A stretch of 64,000 nt of DNA from Melaminivora jejuensis (GTDB lineage Bacteria > Pseudomonadota > Gammaproteobacteria > Burkholderiales > Burkholderiaceae_C). Below the pieces are notes generated by a model, which saw only the letters and a list, made by a program, of their open reading frames with translations, was not told where the DNA came from and did not search any database. The stretch covers positions 2,294,001 through 2,358,000 of the forward strand of contig NZ_JACWIJ010000002.1 in assembly GCF_017811175.1 (NCBI RefSeq). The letters are read 5' to 3'. How positions within the stretch are numbered: the stretch's first letter is position 1; each line of letters starts with the position of its first letter. The position numbers were made by a program, and so were the translations under genes. Of the stretch, positions 19,453 to 28,281 are shown one piece after another.

Positions 19453-20769
19453 GAGAATGAAGCGCGACAAATCCTCGTCCTGGCTCAGGTCGCCCAGGCG
19501 GGCCTGCACATACGCGGCATCGATGGTCACGCTCTGGCCGGACAGGTGGGCGGCACCGAAGCTGACCTCATCGAGCAGGCGCTCCATGACCGTGGACAGG
19601 CGGCGCGCGCCGATGTTTTCCGTGCGCTCGTTGACATCGCAGGCGATGTGCGCCAGCCGGGTGATGCCCTCGGGCGTGAATTCAAGCCGCACGCCCTCGG
19701 TGGCCAGCAGCGCCTGGTACTGGCGCGTGAGCGAGGCATCGGTCTGCGTCAGGATGGCCTCGAAGTCCTGCACCGACAGCGACGTCAGCTCGACGCGGAT
19801 CGGAAAACGCCCCTGCAGTTCGGGAATCAGGTCGCTGGGCTTGGCCAGGTGAAAGGCCCCGGACGCGATGAACAGCATGTGGTCGGTCTTGACGATGCCG
19901 TATTTGGTGGACACCGAGGTGCCCTCGACCAGCGGCAGCAGGTCGCGCTGCACGCCCTGGCGCGAGACATCGGCGCCGCCGGCCTCCTGGCGCGCGGCCA
20001 CCTTGTCGATCTCGTCGATGAAGACGATGCCGTTTTGCTCGGCGTTGTGCAGGGCGCGGGAACGCACCTCGTCCTCGTTGACCAGCCGGGCCGCCTCCTC
20101 GTCGGTCAGCAGGCGCAGTGCCTCGGCGATCTTGAGCTTGCGCGTGTGCCGCCGCTCCTGGCCCATCTGGCTGAACATGCCGCGCAGCTGCTCGGCCATC
20201 TCCTCCATGCCCGCCGGGCCCATGATCTCCAGTTGCGGGCGGGCGTCGGCCAGGTCGATCTCGATGTCCTTGTCATCCAGCTGGCCCTCGCGCAGCTTCT
20301 TGCGAAAGGCCTGGCGCGTGGCGTTGCCCTCGGCAGGCTCGCTGCCGCGCGCCGGTGGCAACAGCACATCCAGGATGCGCTCCTCGGCAGCATCCTCGGC
20401 GCGGGTGCGCAGCTTCTTCATGTCGGCCTCGCGCGTTTGCTTGACGGCGACTTCGACCAGATCGCGCACGATGGAGTCCACGTCCTTGCCGACGTAGCCG
20501 ACTTCGGTGAACTTGGTTGCCTCGACCTTGATGAAGGGCGCATCGGCCAGGCGCGCCAGGCGCCGCGCGATCTCGGTCTTGCCCACGCCAGTGGGGCCGA
20601 TCATCAGGATGTTCTTGGGCGTGATCTCCTGGCGCAGACCGGCGTCCACTTGCTGGCGGCGCCAGCGGTTGCGCAGCGCAATCGCCACCGCCCGCTTGGC
20701 CGGCGCCTGGCCGACGATGTGGCGGTCGAGTTCGGAGACGATCTCCTGCGGGGTCATGGAAAGAGACAT
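19450..20769 (-). CDS. hslU: ATP-dependent protease ATPase subunit HslU (ClpY)
   Basis: HslU is the AAA+ unfoldase of the HslUV protease in the cytoplasm. The ATG at 20769 gives 439 aa starting [15 protein letters not shown]. Motifs are [15 protein letters not shown] (Walker A), [11 protein letters not shown] (Walker B), the insertion (I) domain with acidic and charged repeats, [15 protein letters not shown] (sensor 2) and the C-terminal DLSRFIL, which inserts into HslV. The stop codon is shared with the end of a dispersed repeat. hslV is 92 bases upstream, so the two form an operon. Confidence 0.97.
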   Translation of the reverse strand: MSLSMTPQEIVSELDRHIVGQAPAKRAVAIALRNRWRRQQVDAGLRQEITPKNILMIGPTGVGKTEIARRLARLADAPFIKVEATKFTEVGYVGKDVDSIVRDLVEVAVKQTREADMKKLRTRAEDAAEERILDVLLPPARGSEPAEGNATRQAFRKKLREGQLDDKDIEIDLADARPQLEIMGPAGMEEMAEQLRGMFSQMGQERRHTRKLKIAEALRLLTDEEAARLVNEDEVRSRALHNAEQNGIVFIDEIDKVAARQEAGGADVSRQGVQRDLLPLVEGTSVSTKYGIVKTDHMLFIASGAFHLAKPSDLIPELQGRFPIRVELTSLSVQDFEAILTQTDASLTRQYQALLATEGVRLEFTPEGITRLAHIACDVNERTENIGARRLSTVMERLLDEVSFGAAHLSGQSVTIDAAYVQARLGDLSQDEDLSRFIL

Positions 20770-20800
20770 GCAGCAGCCTGGCAAAAATACAATGAAATCA

Positions 20801-20846
20801 GCCGCAAACCCTTGCTGGGCAAGCGCTGACAGCTATCAAAAAAGTG
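20801..20846 (+). repeat. 40-bp dispersed repeat (hslV-hslU spacer)
   Basis: CCGCAAACCCTTGCTGGGCA followed by AGCGCTGACAGCTATC and AAAAAA; this is the cleanest copy of the family in the window. It sits between hslV and hslU. Confidence 0.9.
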
Positions 20847-20861
20847 TAATACCACCCACGC

Positions 20862-21410
20862 TCACAGCGTTTCGATGGTGTGGTGCATGTTGGTATAGAT
20901 GCACAGCTCGCCGGCGATCTCCAGCGCCTTCTTCACGATGTCGGGTGCGCCCAGCTCGGTGCTGTCCAGCAGCGCCTTGGCGGCGGCGTGGGCGTAGGCG
21001 CCGCCCGAGCCGATGGCGACGATGCCGGCTTCAGGCTCCAGCACGTCGCCATTGCCGGTGATGATCAGCGAGGCGCTGGCATCCGCCACGGCCAGCATGG
21101 CTTCGAGGCGGCGCAGCACGCGGTCGGTGCGCCAGTCGCGCGTCAGCTCGATGGCGGCGCGCGTCAGGTGGCCCTGGTGCTTGTCCAACTTGGCCTCGAA
21201 GCGCTCGAACAGGGTGAAGGCGTCGGCGGTGGCGCCGGCAAAGCCGGCCAGCACCTTGCCGTGGTGCAGGCGGCGCACCTTGCGCGCCGAGCCCTTGACG
21301 ACGATATTGCCCAGGGTGACCTGGCCGTCGCCGCCCAGGGCGACCTGGACGCTGCCGTCGGCCAGCGTGCGACGCACGCTCAGGATGGTGGTGCCGTGAA
21401 ATTGTTCCAT
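20862..21410 (-). CDS. hslV: ATP-dependent protease proteolytic subunit HslV (ClpQ)
   Basis: HslV is the N-terminal-nucleophile threonine peptidase of HslUV. I chose the ATG at 21410 ([14 protein letters not shown], 182 aa) because processing after HG exposes the catalytic Thr, followed by the conserved TILSVRR. Further landmarks are [20 protein letters not shown] and [13 protein letters not shown]. An open frame extends upstream for 74 codons but is not family-like. Confidence 0.97.
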   Translation of the reverse strand: MEQFHGTTILSVRRTLADGSVQVALGGDGQVTLGNIVVKGSARKVRRLHHGKVLAGFAGATADAFTLFERFEAKLDKHQGHLTRAAIELTRDWRTDRVLRRLEAMLAVADASASLIITGNGDVLEPEAGIVAIGSGGAYAHAAAKALLDSTELGAPDIVKKALEIAGELCIYTNMHHTIETL

Positions 21411-21480
21411 GGTGGGGAGATATGAGGCCCGGGGGCTGAGTTTGCAAGAAGCCGGGCCACGGGCCGCGCGCCCGGCAGGG

Positions 21481-23352
21481 TCAATCGCTGCGCGACACCA
21501 CCCGGGCGTGCTCGTTGATACCGATGACGTTGAAGAACACCGCCACCAGCCGATGCAGGTTGCGAAACTCCAGCACCGCCCCGCTCGCCTGCTGGCTGGC
21601 TGCCCAGTTGAGCACGCCGCCGCCAGCGGCAAAGTCGATGCGCACCAGCTGGTCGCAGGCCACCACCAGCGGCACGCCGGGACGCATCAGCTCCTGCAGG
21701 GCCTGCAGCGCGGCGCTGGCGTCGCCCTCGATGACGCCCAGCAGCGAGGGCACCGGCCCCTGCTCGCTGCCCGGCGGCACCGACAGGGCAAAGCCGGACT
21801 GCATGGAGGGCAGGTAGCTGTCCGGCCCTGCGCCCTGGAGCGGGTCAGCATCAGCGCCGGGCTGCGCCAAGGCCTGGGCATCGCCGCTGAAGGTGCAGCG
21901 CGGCGGCACCCAGGACGGTGGCGAGACCTCGTAGGTCACGCAGTAGTCCAGGGCCGCCAGCTCGAACTCGTCGGGCAGATCCATCAGGCGCAGCAGCGCC
22001 ATGTGCAGCCGCCACCACTGCGGGTCGCGCGTGCGCTCGCCGGAAGGGGTGTTGCCCTGCACGATGGCCTGCAGCTGCGGCACGCCGACGAAGCGCAACT
22101 GCGCCGGCTCGTCTGCCAGGCGCTCGACGAGATCGGCCAACAGCGGCACGACCGACGGCTCGATATCGCCCAGGCGGCTCCACGACAGCGTCCACGGCTG
22201 GGCCGCCCGCGCCAGCGCGGCCTGCAGGCTGGCGATCGACTGCGCCGTCAGCAGGGCTGGAGCATTCCAGCTCAGCTCGCGCTGGGCTGCTGCGGGCTTG
22301 GCGCCGGTTTCGACCAGCGCCGGCAGGCCCAGCTGCTGGGGCAGGGAGAACCACAGCGGCGCGGTGTGGTGAAAGCGCGCCGCGTATTCGATGGCCAGGG
22401 CCTCGAACGGCTCGTGCTGCCCGGTGGCACGAAACAGGTCGAACAGCGTCAGCCAGACGATGCGCGCCTCCTGCTGGGCTGGCGCAGCATCGGCTGCGGC
22501 CAGGTCGGCGGCAGCGGCGCGCTCGCGGCGCGCCAGCACTTCGCGCAGGGCCGTCTCGGCGCCGGCATGGTCGGCGCTGGCAAAGCGGATGGCGGCCTCC
22601 TCCAGCTCGGGGTCATGAACGAAGCTGGTGCCAGGCGGTGCGGCTGCGGCTGCGGGCGCGGCTGTCGGCGCGGCGGGGGCAGCAGGGGCAGGGGCAGAAG
22701 GGGCAAACGCCAACGACGGCTCCAGCGCCGCCGGCTGCGTCAGCCCGGCGGTGTCGGCTGCCGGCGGCAGGGTCAGCGGCGCCGTCGGCGCAAAGGCCTT
22801 GGCGTGCTCGCCAGTGGCGAAGGGAGAGTTGGCCAGGGCAGTGGCCATGGCCTGCGCAGCGGGCGAGAGTTGCGCTGCGGCGCTGTCCGGTTGGGGCGCT
22901 GCGGCAGGCGCGGCCTGTGCGGGCGCAGCCGCTGGCGCCGCCCCGGCCCGGCCCTTCCACCACTGGTGCGACATCTGCGCCTCGATCTCGTCGATCTTGC
23001 GCAGGGTGTCGGCGCGCTCGTCGGGCGAGCTGATGCTGCTTTGGAACAGCGAGGTACGGATCGACGAGACCTCGGCTTCGGCCTCGGGCTGCGCGCGCGC
23101 GCCCTCGCGGCTGCGCAGCTTGCGCAATTGATCGAACTCGCGCCGGCGCACGAAGTCGTTGCGCCGCTTGCGCTCGATCATGTCCTTGAGCATCTGCTTG
23201 CTGTACTGGCTCTCGCGCTCCTCGTCCAGATTGTCGATCTCGGACCAGTTCACGGTGGGGTGGCGCACGAAGCGCACCATCTTGGACAGCAGCCCGCGCC
23301 CTGATGAGGGCGGCGGGCCGGCGGGGGACTCATCCTTGCTCATGCGGGTCAT
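21481..23352 (-). CDS. Large conserved hypothetical protein with C-terminal STAS-like domain
   Basis: A 623-aa protein of unknown function. Residues about 20-130 are highly charged, with predicted coiled coil ([20 protein letters not shown]). Residues 130-250 are Ala/Pro-rich linker. A helical repeat-like middle part follows ([17 protein letters not shown]). The C-terminal 100 residues ([18 protein letters not shown] and the following [17 protein letters not shown]) look like a STAS/MlaB fold ending with an interaction helix. No signal peptide or membrane segment is seen, so it is probably cytoplasmic. It lies between hslV and dksA on the same strand. The family appears to be Burkholderiales-restricted (recollection, not tested). 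Confidence 0.75.
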   Translation of the reverse strand: MTRMSKDESPAGPPPSSGRGLLSKMVRFVRHPTVNWSEIDNLDEERESQYSKQMLKDMIERKRRNDFVRRREFDQLRKLRSREGARAQPEAEAEVSSIRTSLFQSSISSPDERADTLRKIDEIEAQMSHQWWKGRAGAAPAAAPAQAAPAAAPQPDSAAAQLSPAAQAMATALANSPFATGEHAKAFAPTAPLTLPPAADTAGLTQPAALEPSLAFAPSAPAPAAPAAPTAAPAAAAAPPGTSFVHDPELEEAAIRFASADHAGAETALREVLARRERAAAADLAAADAAPAQQEARIVWLTLFDLFRATGQHEPFEALAIEYAARFHHTAPLWFSLPQQLGLPALVETGAKPAAAQRELSWNAPALLTAQSIASLQAALARAAQPWTLSWSRLGDIEPSVVPLLADLVERLADEPAQLRFVGVPQLQAIVQGNTPSGERTRDPQWWRLHMALLRLMDLPDEFELAALDYCVTYEVSPPSWVPPRCTFSGDAQALAQPGADADPLQGAGPDSYLPSMQSGFALSVPPGSEQGPVPSLLGVIEGDASAALQALQELMRPGVPLVVACDQLVRIDFAAGGGVLNWAASQQASGAVLEFRNLHRLVAVFFNVIGINEHARVVSRSD

Positions 23353-23400
23353 TGTGCCTTGCGGGCGCCGCGCGCAATCCCTGGAAAAGCCCGGTTGCCG

Positions 23401-23892
23401 TCAGTCGCCAAACATCTTCTGCTTGAGTTCGCGCCGCTGCTGCGCCTCCAGCGACAGCGAGGCCGTGGGACGCGCGATCAGCCGGCCCACGCCGATAGGC
23501 TCGCCGGTCTCGTCGCAGTAGCCGTAGTCGCCGGCGTCGATGCGGTCGATGGACTGCTCGATTTTCTTGAGCAGCTTCCTCTCGCGGTCGCGCGTGCGCA
23601 ACTCCAGGGCGTGCTCTTCCTCGATGGTGGCGCGGTCAGCGGGGTCGGGCACGACCACCGTGTCCTCGCGCAGGTTTTCCGTGGTCTCGTCGGCGTTGGC
23701 GTGGATTTCCTGCTTGAGCAGCACCAGCTTGTGCCGAAAGAACGCCATCTGCTTGTCGTTCATGTACTCGGCATCGGGCATGGCCAGCACTTCGGCGTCG
23801 GTCAACTCCTCGGCGCTCTTGGTCTTCCAGTTGTTGGCCAGCTTGGAGTCCTTCTTGGCGGCCGCCACAGATTTTTGCAGGGTCGTAGTCAT
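23401..23892 (-). CDS. dksA: RNA polymerase-binding transcription factor DksA (zinc-ligand-poor form)
   Basis: DksA binds the secondary channel of RNA polymerase and acts with ppGpp in the stringent response. From the ATG at 23892 the protein is 163 aa. It has the coiled-coil region with the DPADRATIEEE tip and the C-terminal segment GYCDETGEPIGVGRL, then ARPTASLSLEAQQRRELKQK. Three of the four zinc-finger cysteines of E. coli DksA are replaced here (T, S and E/A positions), leaving one Cys. Zn-less variants are common in alpha- and many betaproteobacteria. The next upstream gene encodes a COG0523 GTPase. Confidence 0.93.
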   Translation of the reverse strand: MTTTLQKSVAAAKKDSKLANNWKTKSAEELTDAEVLAMPDAEYMNDKQMAFFRHKLVLLKQEIHANADETTENLREDTVVVPDPADRATIEEEHALELRTRDRERKLLKKIEQSIDRIDAGDYGYCDETGEPIGVGRLIARPTASLSLEAQQRRELKQKMFGD

Positions 23893-24154
23893 GGTCTGAA
23901 TTGATGAAGCTGGCACGGCAGGGCAAGCCTGCCGCTGGTTGCCGAAAGTGGAACAAACAGCCTGATTGCCGTCTCGTCCTCTCGTGGAGGAGGCGACGCG
24001 GCGGTCAGGCCAGCGATGGTGCGCGCTGCGCCGGGCCGGCAGTGTAGTGCTTGTGCCGCCGGCGGCTGTCAGACAACGGGGCGCGATTGTAGGGCGGGGC
24101 CCCGGGCGCAGCCCATCCATGCCGCACGCCGGCGCTGCGGCATCGCCGCCCCGC
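23893..24154. other. dksA upstream region
   Basis: About 260 bp between the dksA start and the large repeat element. It must hold the dksA promoter. I see no RNA gene, reading frame or clear operator in it. Confidence 0.5.
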
Positions 24155-24321
24155 TCAGAGCGTGTTCACGGTCTCCGCGCGCAGGGGCGCGAGTGCGGAT
24201 CGGGCTGGGCTGCCAGGCGCAAACCGCAGCGATAGCCCGTGCTATCGTGAGGATTTGCAACGCCGCAGACCGCCCGAGGCCGCGCTCGAGCACCCGCGCG
24301 GGGATCGTAAACACGCTCTCA
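24155..24321 (-). repeat. Full copy 1 of the 167-bp quasi-palindromic element
   Basis: Terminal inverted repeats TCAGAGCGTGTTCACG and CGTAAACACGCTCTCA flank a GC-rich interior with a central stem-loop (CGATAGC/GCTATCG). The right end coincides with the stop codon of the COG0523 gene. It is inverted relative to the copy at 27100 and about seven bases differ by eye. No reading frame or transposase is present. Confidence 0.9.
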
Positions 24322-25398
24322 GGCCAAGCACTGGCCCAGGCCCTGCTCCAGGATGTCGCGCGGCAGGTCGATGCCGATGAAGACCATGCGGCTGACGCGC
24401 GGCTCGCCCTGCTGCCACTCGGGGCCCAGGTCGCTGCCCATGAGCTGATGCACGCCCTGGAAGATGACCTTGCGGTTGGTGCCTTGCATGTCCAGCACGC
24501 CCTTGTAGCGCAACATGCGCGGGCCATAGACGTTGACGATGGCGCCCAGGAAGTCCTCCAGCCGCGCAGGATCGAAAGGCCGCCCGGCGCGATAGACGAA
24601 GCTTTTCACGTCGTCGTCGTGATGGTGGTGGTGCGGGTGGCTGCAGTGCCCGCCGTGCTCATGCCCATGCTCGTGGCCGTGCTGCTCGTGCCCGCAGTGC
24701 TCGTCGTGGACATGGCCGTGGCTGTGGTCGTGGCCATCGCCCTCCTTCAGGAAGTCCGGGTCGATGTCCAGCCGCGCATTCAGGTTGAAGCCGCGCAAGT
24801 CCAGCACCTCGGCCAGCGGCACCTCGCCGAAATGCACGGCCTTGATGGGTGCGCGCGGGTTCATGTGCTTCAAGCGATGGATCAGCGCGTGCTTTTCGTC
24901 CTCGCTCACCAGGTCGGTCTTGGACAGGAAGATCTGGTCGGCAAAGCCCACCTGGCGGCGCGCCTCCTGGCGCTGGTCGAGCTGCGCGCCGGCGTGCTTG
25001 GCATCGACCACGGTGATGATCGAATCGACCAGATAGGTCTCGGCGATCTCGTCGTCCATGAAGAAGGTCTGCACCACCGGGCCGGGGTCGGCCAGGCCCG
25101 TGGTCTCGATGATCACGCGCTCGAAGTCCAGCAGGCCCTTGCGCCGCTTGGCCGCCAGCAGCTGCAGCGTCTCGCGCAGGTCTTCGCGGATGGTGCAGCA
25201 GATGCAGCCGTTGCTCATCTGCACGATCTGCTCTTTCGAGTCCGTGACCAGGATGTCGTTGTCGATGTTTTCCTCGCCGAACTCGTTTTCGATCACGGCG
25301 ATTTTTTGCCCGTGCGCCTCGGTCAGCACGCGCTTGAGCAGGGTGGTTTTGCCGGCGCCGAGGAAGCCGGTGAGGATGGTGGCGGGAATCAGGGACAT
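24319..25398 (-). CDS. COG0523 (CobW/ZNG1-like) G3E GTPase, putative zinc metallochaperone
   Basis: A 359-aa G3E P-loop GTPase starting MSLIPATILTGFLGAGKTT (Walker A at 11-19). NGCICC (Cys 65-68, the CxCC metal motif) and SKTDLV (guanine specificity) follow. A His-rich loop comes next with HDHSHGHVHDEHCGHEQHGH and later HPHHHHHDDD, then the CobW C-terminal domain. Family members deliver zinc (or cobalt) to client proteins. The adjacent DksA gene lacks zinc ligands, as in known Zur-linked DksA2/COG0523 pairs, but no Zur box was identified. The metal is inferred; cobalt for B12 synthesis is less likely without cob genes nearby. Confidence 0.85.
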   Translation of the reverse strand: MSLIPATILTGFLGAGKTTLLKRVLTEAHGQKIAVIENEFGEENIDNDILVTDSKEQIVQMSNGCICCTIREDLRETLQLLAAKRRKGLLDFERVIIETTGLADPGPVVQTFFMDDEIAETYLVDSIITVVDAKHAGAQLDQRQEARRQVGFADQIFLSKTDLVSEDEKHALIHRLKHMNPRAPIKAVHFGEVPLAEVLDLRGFNLNARLDIDPDFLKEGDGHDHSHGHVHDEHCGHEQHGHEHGHEHGGHCSHPHHHHHDDDVKSFVYRAGRPFDPARLEDFLGAIVNVYGPRMLRYKGVLDMQGTNRKVIFQGVHQLMGSDLGPEWQQGEPRVSRMVFIGIDLPRDILEQGLGQCLA

Positions 25399-25556
25399 GG
25401 TGAAGGGCTTTGCTGAGGGGTGCGGCTGGCAACGAAAGCGCCCGCGCGCTGGCCCTGGCGGGACGGCGCACGGGCGCGGTGGGCCTGACTGTAGCGAAGC
25501 CGGGCAGACCCTGGGCTGCAGGCCCGCCAAAAGGCTGATTTTCAGAGTGTTTTCAG

Positions 25557-25612
25557 CCTAAAAGCCTTGTGCAGAAAGCGCTGATAGCTATGTTTTACAT
25601 AGCAAATAACAG
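25557..25612 (+). repeat. 40-bp dispersed repeat (downstream of the heme-protein gene)
   Basis: Variant copy: AAGCGCTGATAGCTATG with a TTTTACATAGCAAATAAC tail; it lies in the gap between the COG0523 gene and the small heme protein. Confidence 0.8.
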
Positions 25613-25631
25613 ATAGCCAAAAGGCTGTGGG

Positions 25632-25862
25632 TCACTTGCGCCAGTAATTGTTGGCTGCCGCCACGGTCTGGAAGTTGATGGCCACGACCTGCGAGGCCGC
25701 CGTCAGCGCCTCGTGGCTGTTGGCGTATTCGGGGCGCAGCTTGTGCAGCACTTCGGCGTCGGGCTGGGTGTATTTCACGCCGCGGCGGCTCAGGGTGATG
25801 GCCAGCTCGAAGCCTTGCTGGGGCGTGTCGGTGATGAGCGAGGTCAGCCAAGTATCGGCCAT
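25632..25862 (-). CDS. Hexameric tyrosine-coordinated heme protein (HTHP) homologue
   Basis: The 76-aa protein starts MADTWLTSLITDTPQQGFEL and has TQPDAEVLHKLRPEYANS and VVAINFQTVAAANNYW. From memory this matches the 76-residue HTHP of marine Ruegeria (Silicibacter), which forms a hexamer with one heme per subunit, ligated by a tyrosine, and has weak peroxidase/catalase activity. The candidate heme-ligating residue here is Y46 in RPEYAN, aligned with Tyr45 of the mature reference. A GGAGAA ribosome site lies directly upstream. It is monocistronic between the COG0523 gene and a divergent phosphoesterase. Confidence 0.8.
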   Translation of the reverse strand: MADTWLTSLITDTPQQGFELAITLSRRGVKYTQPDAEVLHKLRPEYANSHEALTAASQVVAINFQTVAAANNYWRK

Positions 25863-26022
25863 GGGGTTCTCCTTTCGTGGGTGGTGGTGAAAAAGTGCAG
25901 CAAGGATGCCACTTAACGGGCCGTCCGGCGAGTGGCGCGCCCGATAGGCCCACAGCCAGCGCCAGCGCGCGCCAGGCGCAAGCCCGCACAATCCCCCGGT
26001 CACATCACGCTGGAGCAATTGC

Positions 26023-27102
26023 ATGAGTCTGGTTCAACCCCTGCCGCCCGGCCCGCTGGACATCGTGGGCGACATCCACGGTGAATTCGCCGCGCTGCAG
26101 GCGCTGTTGCAGCACCTGGGCTATGACGCGCAGGGCCGCCACCCGCAGGGCCGCACGCTGGTCTTCGTGGGCGATTTCTGCGACCGTGGCCCGGACAGTC
26201 CCGCCGTGCTGGCGCTGGCGCAGCAGCTGGTCGAGGCGGGCCGCGCCGTGGCGGTGCTGGGCAACCACGAGATGAATCTGCTCAACGGCGACGCCAAGGA
26301 CGGCTCGGGCTGGTTCTTCGACGAGCGCGTGGCGCACGACCAGGACAAATACGCCCCCTATGCCCGCCCCACGGCGCCCGAGCGCCAGGCCATCGTGGAC
26401 TGGCTGGCCGGCCTGCCCATCGCCCTGGAGCGCGCGGATCTGCGCGTGGTTCACGCCGTCTGGCTGGACGAGGCCATCGCCGCCGCGCGCGCCGTGCCCC
26501 TGGGTCAGGCCGGCCCGGCCTACACGCGCTGGGAGCGCAGCGCGCTGGAGCACGGCCACAGCACCGGCCTGGCCGAGCGCGTGCGCGCCGAGCTGCAGGC
26601 CTGCCCGCAGGGTCTGGAGCAGGAAGATTGCCCGCCACCCTTTCTGCACGCCTACGCACAAAACGAGGCCAACAAGCAGATGTTCAACCCGCTCAAGGTG
26701 CTGACCTCGGGCGTCGAGCGCAAGGCCGAGCAGCCCTTCTTCACCAGCGGCAAGTGGCGCTTTGCCGCGCGCGTGGCCTGGTGGAACGAGTACGCCGACC
26801 CGCGCGCCGTGGTGGTCGGGCACTACTGGCGCAGCGCCCGGCCCATGAACCGGCGCGATGTCGGCAAGGGCGACGCCGATCTGTTCAGCGCCATAGACCC
26901 GCTGCGCTGGCACGGGCAGCGCGGCAACGTGTTCTGCGTGGACTACTCGGTGGGCGGGCGCTGGCGCGAGCGGCGCGAGCCGCAGCGCGCACCGGGCGAC
27001 TTCCGCCTGGCCACCCTGCGCTGGCCCGAGCGCACGCTGCAGTTCGACGACGGCAGCGTCCAGCCGACGCTGGGCTTTGGCCAGCAAGAGAGGGGTGCCT
27101 GA
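26023..27102 (+). CDS. Calcineurin-like metallophosphoesterase
   Basis: A 359-aa protein of the PP2A/ApaH-like phosphoesterase fold. The dinuclear-metal motifs are GDIHG (16-20), GDFCDRG (50-56) and GNHE (80-83), with later histidines in VVHAV and VVVGHYW. The substrate is unknown; relatives hydrolyse phosphoproteins or dinucleoside polyphosphates. No signal peptide is seen. Its TGA stop (27100-27102) is the first three bases of the large repeat element, so the element begins exactly at the gene end. Confidence 0.85.
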   Translation: MSLVQPLPPGPLDIVGDIHGEFAALQALLQHLGYDAQGRHPQGRTLVFVGDFCDRGPDSPAVLALAQQLVEAGRAVAVLGNHEMNLLNGDAKDGSGWFFDERVAHDQDKYAPYARPTAPERQAIVDWLAGLPIALERADLRVVHAVWLDEAIAAARAVPLGQAGPAYTRWERSALEHGHSTGLAERVRAELQACPQGLEQEDCPPPFLHAYAQNEANKQMFNPLKVLTSGVERKAEQPFFTSGKWRFAARVAWWNEYADPRAVVVGHYWRSARPMNRRDVGKGDADLFSAIDPLRWHGQRGNVFCVDYSVGGRWRERREPQRAPGDFRLATLRWPERTLQFDDGSVQPTLGFGQQERGA

Positions 27103-27267
27103 GAGCGTGTTTACGATCCCCGCGCGGGTGCGCGAGCGCGGCCTCGGGCGGTCTGCGGCGTTGCAAATCCTCGCGATAGCACGGGCTATCGCTGCGGTTT
27201 GCGCCTGGCAGCCCATCCCGATCCGCACCCGCGCCCCTGCGTGCGGAGATCGTAAACACGCTCTGAG
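27100..27267 (+). repeat. Full copy 2 of the 167-bp quasi-palindromic element
   Basis: Begins TGAGAGCGTGTTTACGATCC and ends GATCGTAAACACGCTCTGAG. The central stem is CGATAGC-ACGG-GCTATCG. Its left end here is the same end that touches the stop codons of hslU and the COG0523 gene. The other end stops about 20 bases short of the convergent xerC stop codon. Confidence 0.9.
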
Positions 27268-27287
27268 GGCGTGCGCCGGCCCCGGCC

Positions 27288-28280
27288 TCAATCCTTGGGC
27301 GTGCGCCGCTTGGCGCGCGGGTGCGCCTGGTCATAGACCTGCGCCAGATGCTGGAAGTCCAGCCGGGTGTAGGCCTGGGTGGTGGTGATGCTGGCGTGGC
27401 CCAGCAGTTCCTGCACGGCGCGCAAGTCCTGGCTGGACTGCAGCAGGTGGCTGGCAAACGAGTGGCGCAGCATGTGCGGATGCACCGGCGTGCTCAGGCT
27501 GGCGGCGGCGCTGCGCTGGCGCAGGCGCAGCCAGACCATGTGCGCCGTGATGCGCGCGCCGCGCACGCCGACGAACAGCGCATCGGCATCCAGGCGCAGC
27601 GCCCGCACGCCGCCAAAGGGCCGGGCGCGCTGCACCAGCCAGGCCTGCACGGCGCGCACGGCGGGCGGCCCCATGGGCACGCTGCGCCGGCGCCCGCCCT
27701 TGCCCAGGACATGCGCCTCGGCGCCGTCCAGATCCAGCCAGCCACGGCCCTGGCGGTGCGCGGCGCTGCTGGCCGCGACATCCAGCCCGACCAGCTCGCC
27801 CACACGCAGGCCGCAGCCGTACAGCAGCTCGACCATGGCGGCGTCGCGCGCTTCCTCCCACGGGTCGGCCTGCGGCTCGCAGTGCTCGGCCAGATGCACG
27901 GCCTCGTCCACCGCCAGCGCCTTGGGCAGTGGCCGGGGTGCCTTGGGGGCGCGCACGCCCTGCGCCGGGTTGCGCTCCAGCAACCCCTGGCGCGCCGCCC
28001 AGGTGTAGAAGCCGCGCCAGCCCGACAGGATCAGCGCAATGCCGCGCGCGCTGCGCCCGCTGGCGTGCAGCTGCGCGGCAAAGCGGCGCAGGTGAGCGCT
28101 GGTGAGCGCCAGCAGCGGCAGGCCGAGGGGCTGCGCCGCTGCCTGCAGGCGCTGCAAGTCCTGGGTATAGAGCTGCAGCGTGCGCTCGGCCAGGCGCTTT
28201 TGCACGCGTGCGTGCTCCAGGTAGGCCAGCGCCTCGGCAGGCAGGGCCGGCGGGGCTGCGCCCGGCGCGCGCCGGGCCAT
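27288..28280 (-). CDS. xerC: Tyrosine recombinase XerC
   Basis: XerC resolves chromosome dimers at dif with XerD. The 330-aa protein has the N-terminal core-binding SAM-like domain and a catalytic domain with all expected residues: R159 (CGLRVGEL), K194 (LGKGGRRR), H269 and R272 (HMLRHSFASH), H295 (LGHASITTTQ) and the nucleophile Y304. It is preceded by a DUF484 gene with 1 base between stop and start, the same linkage as in E. coli, which supports XerC rather than a phage integrase. Confidence 0.95.
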   Translation of the reverse strand: MARRAPGAAPPALPAEALAYLEHARVQKRLAERTLQLYTQDLQRLQAAAQPLGLPLLALTSAHLRRFAAQLHASGRSARGIALILSGWRGFYTWAARQGLLERNPAQGVRAPKAPRPLPKALAVDEAVHLAEHCEPQADPWEEARDAAMVELLYGCGLRVGELVGLDVAASSAAHRQGRGWLDLDGAEAHVLGKGGRRRSVPMGPPAVRAVQAWLVQRARPFGGVRALRLDADALFVGVRGARITAHMVWLRLRQRSAAASLSTPVHPHMLRHSFASHLLQSSQDLRAVQELLGHASITTTQAYTRLDFQHLAQVYDQAHPRAKRRTPKD

Positions 28281-28281
28281 G

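Noticed and set aside
24155-27267. The 167-bp elements as an insertion sequence or composite transposon around the COG0523 and HTHP genes
   Set aside because: The copies are inverted around about 2.8 kb, but there is no transposase, no visible target duplication and the genes between are ordinary chromosomal ones; a composite transposon is not supported.
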